Assembly: GCF_019399895.1 (NCBI RefSeq)
Contig: NC_091873.1
Coordinates: 5,011,501 to 5,075,500, forward strand
Length of the DNA stretch: 64,000 nucleotides
Direction: 5' to 3'
Source: Cardiocondyla obscurior
Lineage: Eukaryota; Arthropoda; Insecta; Hymenoptera; Formicidae
Shown here one piece after another: positions 51,401 through 60,400 of the stretch (positions are counted from its first letter, which is position 1; the number at the start of each line of letters is the position of its first letter). A model generated the notes under the pieces. It ran no database searches. It was given only the letters and a program-made list of their open reading frames with translations, and had not been told where the DNA came from. The position numbers and the translations under genes are program-made.

Positions 51401-54400
51401 ATATACGTATGTAAATATAATAATACATAAAGCCGCGTCTTACGTCCGTGGACGTGCACACATACGCGCGCACAGAGCAAACGCGTACCCCTTGGGCTCT
51501 TATCGATGTCGCGGGATGACGCCATTCGGAAAACCATCACGCTACTAGGCTATATTTTACCTCGTAAATGGATGTGTCTGGCCGAACGTGAATTTCTTAC
51601 CTTTCCTGATATCAACTGCCGATCCGCGCGGATATCGATGAATAGGACGGGGAGCGCGACGGTATATCCGCATAGTTCGCGGATATGCAAGCATCCGGTT
51701 CGTCAGGATTTTTATTATACCGCGTACGTGCTCTACGTTTTTCACGTATGAAATATCACATGTCTCCCGTTACACACAGGCAGCGTTCTGCAGTTTTGCG
51801 GAATTTGCCTTTATTACCTACCACCATTTTTATTTGTTCCATCGAGTTATCATTGTAACATGTACGCGATTCAAAAGGCGGCCGCAGCCAGATTTGCGAA
51901 TATTTGTAATTAAGTTAAAACGCGCGAGATATAATGAAGTGGATAAATAATCGCGTATCATGTAACAAAATAACAAGCTAATTAGAGGGTTTTTTTTTTT
52001 ACGCTCGCGCTTAATCGGTATCTCAATAAAGCGCGCGTTAAATATTTTATATTAAAAAAATTGCTGCGCGTATAGTTTAATCTAGATTTTTTCGAGATAT
52101 GCGTCCTTTAAAGGCTAACCAATCTTCCATTAAGCTTCAAAGCTACGCGAAAGCAGTTGCGCGGCATTTTCATATGTCGTAGCGTTAGCCGTTCGAAATT
52201 GTTCCCAGCCACTTTGCCGGAATATTAAGGCCGGGAGTTTGCGCTATAGTGGCTTCTGAGGCGTCCATCGTAACGGCGTGTTTATTGTAATGAGCGAGCC
52301 GGAAGAACGTCGTAAAATTAAAGACCAAACGCGCTTGTGTATTACAGAGAAACTACAATGGAATTCCAGGCGGAGTCGCGTCGTATAGCAATTCGAAACC
52401 AGTTTTCAACAGAGCGGTTAAATTTAAGCGGGTGACATTAATTTAAGGGCCCGTTATTAACGTTATTCGCAATTAACGTTTGTGTTCTTTCATGGAGAAT
52501 AGTTCAGATTACGCGGCAATATGTTTGGGTTGCAGGTGGAAATAGTTTCCGACCGAATGTCACTATTACCTATGTATTCGAAAAGCCCACCTTTATTGGG
52601 GATTATTCCGAGGAAGCGGCAAAAATTGAATAGGATTTCAGGTGCATGAAGATTTTAGTTCTTTCTTTGAAATAAAAAAAAACATAAAATTTTGAAAGTA
52701 ATTTGTAAAGATTTTTTTATTAAAGAGTTGTGCATAAAATATACAATTTTATATAAAAAGTAGAAAGTGAGGGATTATTGTCTGTCACTCTTCGATCTCT
52801 TTTTCCAAAATACATGAACAAATTGTATAAATAAATGAAAAAAAAAAAAACAAAAAATAAATAAAACAAATTGTAATGGACGGTTCAATTAAAAAGTGTC
52901 TTTACGCTTGAATAAAATAGCTTGCGGTTCTATATATATTAAAAATGATACATTTTTTTTTAATCTTCATGTACCGCACATCATATATATTGACATGTCA
53001 CACATAACACAATTTGCATATTTTGCTGTATATATCAGCTTTCCCGCGCCTCCCAATCTCACGCACTGTTTCTGGTTGGCAGAGCTCGTATCATATTGCG
53101 TCGCTCGAACACGGGGAAACACGCGAGCGCTAGTTTACGTGTTACGTGTTCCGCACATCGTAAATCGTAAAGTTACGAAATGGACGTACGGTCCACTTCC
53201 GGAAAATGTTACGAAGCTTTCGTCCGTTTACAGCTTTATGCTGAAAGGTATGCGCACGGCGCCACGAGATTTTAAGAGCTTCCACAAATCCGAATTATAA
53301 TTAAAATAAAAAAATCTAAGATTTAAAATAATTAAAAAAAAAATTTAACCTCGTGTTTTAATATAAAAAGGGTTAACTGCGGATTATCGCATGAGATTTG
53401 ACAGGTGTAATCTTCGCTGATAATGAAAAGAATAGGGTCTCGTCGAAATTTTACAGAATAAATCTCCTTCAATTTACTATCCCAAAGCCGGCGATTTTAT
53501 TTAAGCACGCACGCCGTATTTCTCATCTTCTGTCTTCCCTCTTTGTGCGTGATAAGAAAAATAATCTTCGATATAATGGCTCCGTGAAACGGCAAACATC
53601 TTTTACAACGGAATCTCAGGCTAGAACTCCTATCACACCGACACTGTGAGAAAATTCCTTCGATCCATACGGCGGAATTCTATTAGCTAGAACACATAAA
53701 ATCTGGAAGAAGGTAAAGTGACTTGCGTTGATTAAAACGGTAAATTTACAAATCGTGTAATTGTACGCGGCTAAATATCCCGGGTATTTACGTTTTGTAT
53801 TTAACTAATTAATTTTAAATACTTTTGCTGTTTGTTTACGCACGTCGCTTCTTATTAGTTCCATTTCTTTAGAATATATTTTCTTTACCCGTGTCAAACG
53901 TTATTAATAAATCTTGTATTTCAATTTTCATTACATTTTATTGCGTTCATCTACGTATCGGAAGCAATGAATTTATGGTCTGGTAGTTCGTGGTGAGAAA
54001 AGACTCGTGATCGTAGAGTGACAGACTTCCTATCGTGTACTTTAATTAGCGACAGCGACACCCGGATGAAATCAGTAGCCAGGAAAATAACGGGAGAGTA
54101 TGCTGAGAGAGTTTACGAACTAACAGGCATCGCCGTACTGATTACGAAACAGCGAGAGGCGGATGTGTGCATGGCATGTAAATACCTTTACGAGAAATAA
54201 TTTTAGAAAATGTGTAGTTTAATAAAATTGTCGCGTATTAATTAATTACGTTCTATCAAAGTTTCAAAACGTTAACGTTAGGTATTTCACGAGCAGAAGC
54301 CTTCGAATGGTAAAATGAAATTTACAAACGTAAGAGAAAGCATCGTAGGACAGTAAAGGAAAGGAAAATCGAACAAAGAAAGGAATTATCCTCAGGTGGT

Positions 54401-57400
54401 TGCTTCCATAAGAGACTTAACGTATACGATGGGTCGCGGGATTGACGTGTCTCTTAAGAGCTAGTATTGAAAAATGCGATGAGGATAAATCGATCGACGA
54501 AAAGCAACGAGTACAAACGAGATACTCCGGCATTCCAAAATAAAGAAATACATTTCAATTTCAGTTATCTTAAGTCCTGTAGAAAATTTTATCAACTTCC
54601 TAGAAATTAGGTTCTCTAATCTTAAGTGCTCGCTCGTAGAAAAATTTTTTTTTTTTTCGTTAATTACTTCCTGCCAATTTATCTATGATTCATATAATGA
54701 GGCGATGAAAAACTTAATACATATTTTAAATAAAATACTTTCTTCGTTAAATACGAATTTTATGATTCGTCGTTTGATTTAAATCGTTATTATCGGTACA
54801 CCTAGCGTCTCACCTACGTAATGCGTTCAAGATAGCATGGAATATGAATATTCCGTAACGTGAGAAAGAGGAGGCGTTCATGCGCGCGGACGGCCCAAAG
54901 CTCGATTGTTGGCGGGGAATGAGAACGGAATAGGATGAGACTTAACGTGCACGACGGGTCGTAGGATTGACGTGTTCCTTATAAACCAGAAGGGCGAGGC
55001 GAAGATAGTAACGGAGGAACCAGACGCGAAAGTGAAGGAAAGCAGGGGGATGGTAGATGGAAAGGATGACGAGTAGAGAAGGAAGACGCGCGGGATAAGG
55101 TAGGAAGGCACGTCGCGGCGCCTGCACGCCGTAGAAGCCCGATTGTTCTCCGCAACCGACTGTGTCTCATTACTTCGAATTGGCTAGCCGTAGACAATGC
55201 CAGCGGGTAATACGATTATCCGGAAGATGGTTTTCAGCGGCTACCCCTTCGTTTCTATCGTTCCCTTCTTTCGGCCCGATGTCCTTTTACGTTTCAACCC
55301 CGCGCCGTCGTATAAACCCTTTTTCCGGGGGATGTTGAGAAAATCGGTTTCGTGGGGTTCGCGCGAGGCTAAAAGAGAAGGCTGGGGCGAAGGTTTGGTA
55401 GGTAAAGAGACAAAGGATCGACGCGCGCGTCACCCGGAGTTATATTTTATCCATCGCCAAGATAAGAATCGAAGATTAACCGCCTGTCGCGGCGTCAAAT
55501 CGAAGACGACGAACGATTTCCGAGCGTAGAGTGTCGCCGAAACTTTGAATGCGAGGAAAGAGGCGAGTGCTTTTCGCGATGCAACAAATAGAACGGCTTT
55601 TCAAACGTATTCCACCAAGCTCCGGTTGCACTTCGCCGGTCGCCCCGAACATTTCACTGCGTTTTTACTTACATCAGCGTATGGAGAACTCCGGTTTGAG
55701 TATGTTCCGCGTATTTTTGGTATTCAAGAGGCAATTCGGTTGAACCTACATTCTGCGCCTAGTTCCGAAATTTTGCGGTTAGCGAAAAGTTAAAACGTTT
55801 TTCTAGTAAAAATTACAAAAATGATATTCGTAGGCTACCGAAAGAAGGAAGAAACATTTTTGAGGTTTGCGAAATTATTGTGCGTTTAATTTTACTTTTA
55901 TTTTAAATGTTAGTCCAGCATGTTTAAACATTTTTCAAACAACGAAAATAATTTATCAATTTGAAACTCACCAGAAGTATTTTCGTTGAATAATGTAACT
56001 GATATTTTTTGATGCATGAAACATGACTTACCGTGGTACAAACATGTTTACTCCTCTCTTTTTCTCTGTCTCTCTCTTTCTCTCTCTCTCTCTCTTTCTC
56101 TTTCTCTCTTTTGTATATGAAACAAAAAGATGTTTAATATTGCAACGGATTTCAAAGATAAACTCGGTCAAATCTTCCCGTTTTAAAGGATGGCTTTAAC
56201 TTTTTTTTTTTTTTTTATTTGCAAGCACGCCACTGTAACTTGGCTTTCATCGTGTCGCTCATTTGAATTCCCTTTTCCAAGTTGCTTCGCCTAGGAAAGA
56301 GCTGCCGAGCACACTCGGACAAAGATTAGACGAGAAAGACTGGACTAGAGGAAAGAGAAAATGAGCGAAGATGAGTTGAAAAGACAATGAACCACTAAAA
56401 GTGTGACGTTTTCTCTCATTCGTGCAAAGATAAAAGTCGCAGATTGATCTATGAGAAATATCCTTTGTTCTCTTTTATCGATAAGATATCAATAAGATAC
56501 TTATCGGGAAAAAAATGTATTTTTTATTAGAAAAACAACATAAAGCCAGCTAATTAAATTGATATAAATAATTAAAATGTTCGGAATCTCGTGGCGCTTC
56601 TCTCATTGTCAAAATAAAGGATTCGATTAAAGTTTAATTTATATTATTAATTATAACATTAAGAGTTTGTTAATTAGGCTTATTTAATATATAACATATA
56701 TATTTTTAGTACGTAAAATGTGAAACACGTTATATAGAATATTCAGTTTTTGCAATAAAATTTATAATTGTGTAATAACAATAAAGTAATAGATAAATAT
56801 TTTTTTAATGAACATATGAATTTTACAACACTAGAAATAAATTCAATATTTTTCATCGTTGTTTTTTGTCACCCTTGAAAGGTAAATTATAAGTGCATTC
56901 CAACATTTGAATAATTTTTAAAGCTATAAGATTTTGGTTAAATCCAGATTCGGGTTTTAAATGCGGCATTACGAATTCTATTTTCAATATGACTTCGAGG
57001 AGGAATAATTGATTTAGAGGTAAAAAGAAATGGCACGGGTAACCGCGAATAAAGATGCCGACTAAGGAGACAATGAGCCACATCGCGGGCAAGTTTTATT
57101 TTATTTTCGGGAAGATAAGACCCAAAGATATTAACCGGCGAAGCGACTTAGACTTGGACAAGACGACGTTTCCACCTCACTGTGGGTTTTCATTCTCGAG
57201 GAAAACTGCTCTGCATTTCAAATCCGAGGAAAGCCAGGCTGCTTCTTGTCGCAGATGGTCGATTTAGCTGAGCGATGAAAGAAAAAAAAATGAGAAGGCT
57301 CGGACAAACGAAAACCGAGAAAATGTCTGTACATTGACTTTGCTATAGTATATGTGCTGTATCTTTAATTATTTACTTATGATTTTTATTTCATAAGCCA

Positions 57401-60400
57401 GATATAAATAATAACGTGTTTCACATTGTAGAAAACATAATCGAGACATTGCAATAATTACAAAATTGTAATTAATCTTGTTAATTAAAAGTTTACATCG
57501 AATCGTTTATTTTAAAACTGACACAAATACTTAATTTTTTTTAATTCTCGTCGAATAAAATATGTCGCGTTAATCACATTAAAATATTTGTAATTTGCAC
57601 AAATAGTGAAATTCAATTACGAAAACCAATATTACTTTTTCCGTTCAACTGATCTTATTTTAAAAGCGACATGAAGAATTGACAGTAGAAAGGCGATGTT
57701 ACGCGTGGAAAATAGCACGCTCGAGAATTAACCGACGACAACACGATTCCGGATTTAGTCGGGAATGCTTGGAACTCTTCTGCATTTCAAATTGAAAGGC
57801 TAGGCGGAAGAATTGTCTAGTGGAAAATGGGAAAAAGGTCGGACGCGATATCGAGCTAAACGGGATGACGTGAGAAAGAGAAGGAGATTGTGAGAGGGAG
57901 AATAGGAATTTTTCTCGTAGCCTCAAAGTCACCGTCAAGGTGTAACGAATTTGATCTATCGACAATGACGTGATAGGCGGCGAAGAAAAATTAGACTTTA
58001 ATCGAAATCCAAGAAATGCACGTAGGACAAAAGGATCGTTTTATCTCGACTATTTCCTATCCAAAATCGATATTATGAATCTTCTTGTGACAGGATAAAA
58101 AAAATGACGTTCAACGTTAACCCGTTTCTATAAATAAGATTTCACGTTTGTTTGTCCTTTTAATTTTTTTTGTTATTCTAATCCAAAATCCAAAATTATA
58201 GGATCGTTCTCTCATTATCTCATCTTAATCTATATTCTTTCTATAATTATCGGATCTTCTCTAATTATTTGACAGTTAAATCATCTTTTGATCAGCCTCC
58301 ATTATGTAATCGCAATGCGAATGAAAAATTAATGTTGAATATTACGCAAGTAAATGTGTGCGTGCATATAATTTCTCTGTTAATAATAATAACTGGTAAT
58401 GAAATCAATTAAATTTTACAAAGGAACAATAATGGTCATAAGCGGCTAATATTAATTCGTGGAATCATTGCATTTGTTGGTTCATATAATAAAAGTAGCT
58501 TATATAATATTAAAGAAATCATTCAATCATTGACAAGTAATTTTGCACTAATTAAACAGGCGAAATGTATTTTAGTATTTTAGTAAAAGACATTAATATT
58601 AATTAAAAAAGAAAATATAATTAGATTTTTATATGCGCCTTGCTGCATAACGATTTTTAATAAAAATAAATAATAAAATTTTGTGATCTTTAACATTAAA
58701 AATACGAAAAGTTATCACTTTTGTTGAATTCTTAGACATTTCTTAGACAGTTCAATTATAGCCTCGTTGATGAACTGATAATATTCATTGTGATTGATTT
58801 TCTTGCAAGCTAGGTAAATTGTCACTGAGCGCTATGTGTCTATATGGTTAGACCATGTAAGTAATGCGAGCGATGCCGAAATCATTACCAAGTCAAATAT
58901 TGAACTTGGCTAATTTGTTATCAGCGAGAAAGTAGAACGACGTGTAGAAATCTCCTTTGCCGGCAAATTTGCCCCAGTTACCAAAGTTATAACGTTGTTA
59001 AACGTTCCCGCTCGACTTATGAGAGCTAGCCCTGTTGAAGAAAATGTATAGATTCATTCTCGAACGGATTCTCGTGCATGAAAATAGGCGTTTGGAATAA
59101 TAAAAGGTTTTTTCGGAAGTACTTGAGAATGAAGTTTAAACGATCACGCTTGAAGTACTGCAGTCGAATATTAAATCGGATAGAATTATGATCTAAATGA
59201 TTTAGAAGAAAATTTTCAAATTGTTAAGAGTTTAGGACACTTTTTTCAGCTGCTTTTTCCTTTGAAACGCAAAGCGCGTTCTCACGAGATTATTTTACAA
59301 GTTTACGATCGTTTACATATTTACATGGAAAATTTTTTAATGTGTTAGAGAAAACTGTAAAGAGTTTCATTAAAAAGTTTTATTACACTCTTGCATATCT
59401 TTACTAAAATAACCTATTGTGATTTGCATATTCAAATCATGAGTTTGTATCATGAGTATCATAAGTTCCTTTCAGTGGAATGACAGACCCCGTAATAGAA
59501 TAAAATATATGCATTATGACCTAGATCTATCGTTTCTTATCCATAAATTCTATTTCAATTTGAAATTATGTTTTTAATATTTAATATCCGAATAAGCATT
59601 TAACCTAAATTTATAATAAAAGTCATTAAATTTTTGTGATAGAAATGTAAAATATTAGCAATCAGAAATTAAAAGTTTTATATTTATTGGACAATATTTT
59701 TATTAGTAAGTTATCAAAGTCTTGGCTGTCTATGAGTCAGTATAGTCTTCATACTTTTGGTTATTTTCTGTTACTTGAAACGCTACATCAACATCGCAAA
59801 CTTTTATTAGAAGTCACGTATTTTAAAGTTAATTTTACAATATAAGTTTTGCTACTTCCGACATATACCTTCTTCGTTCGTTTCATTGCCTGTCGGTCAA
59901 AACAGGCATATTCCCGTGGGAATAACGCGCGCGTGTTTCCGCATTTTCAACGGGGCGGAACGGAATGATTTGTTCGCGGATAATAGGAGCCTTTGTGAAT
60001 CTTTAGTAGTCATTCGGTGTTCACACCGGACACCTTTCACAGAATCTCGGCTACGACAGTCGCGAAACTAGTGTTCGTTCAAAGGACGGAAGTACAGAGA
60101 GCAGAGGTCCTCGAAACTGTCTCGAGACGGCGACCGACTACACCCGCTAGCACTTATCGTTGTGTAACTGTTTGCCCAACCACGAAGACAAGACCATTTA
60201 CCATAACGAGGAAAACGCTAGCGGAACCTAGCACCGGCAAAAGCTCGACAATGGTCGCTCGTTTAGCCTTCCCTTTACCCTCCAATCTTCCACCGTGCCG
60301 TGTATTCTGCCTTCGTATCTACTTACAATCCATTTTTTATTAATTTTTAGGTCACATTTTTGTCAATATATCGCTTAGCGAAAGCTTCAGAATGATAACT

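Noticed and set aside
54018..54200. 60-codon plus ORF with protein-like appearance
   Set aside because: It is short, has no motif, and shows no splice or promoter context in a large intron; chance is the simpler explanation.
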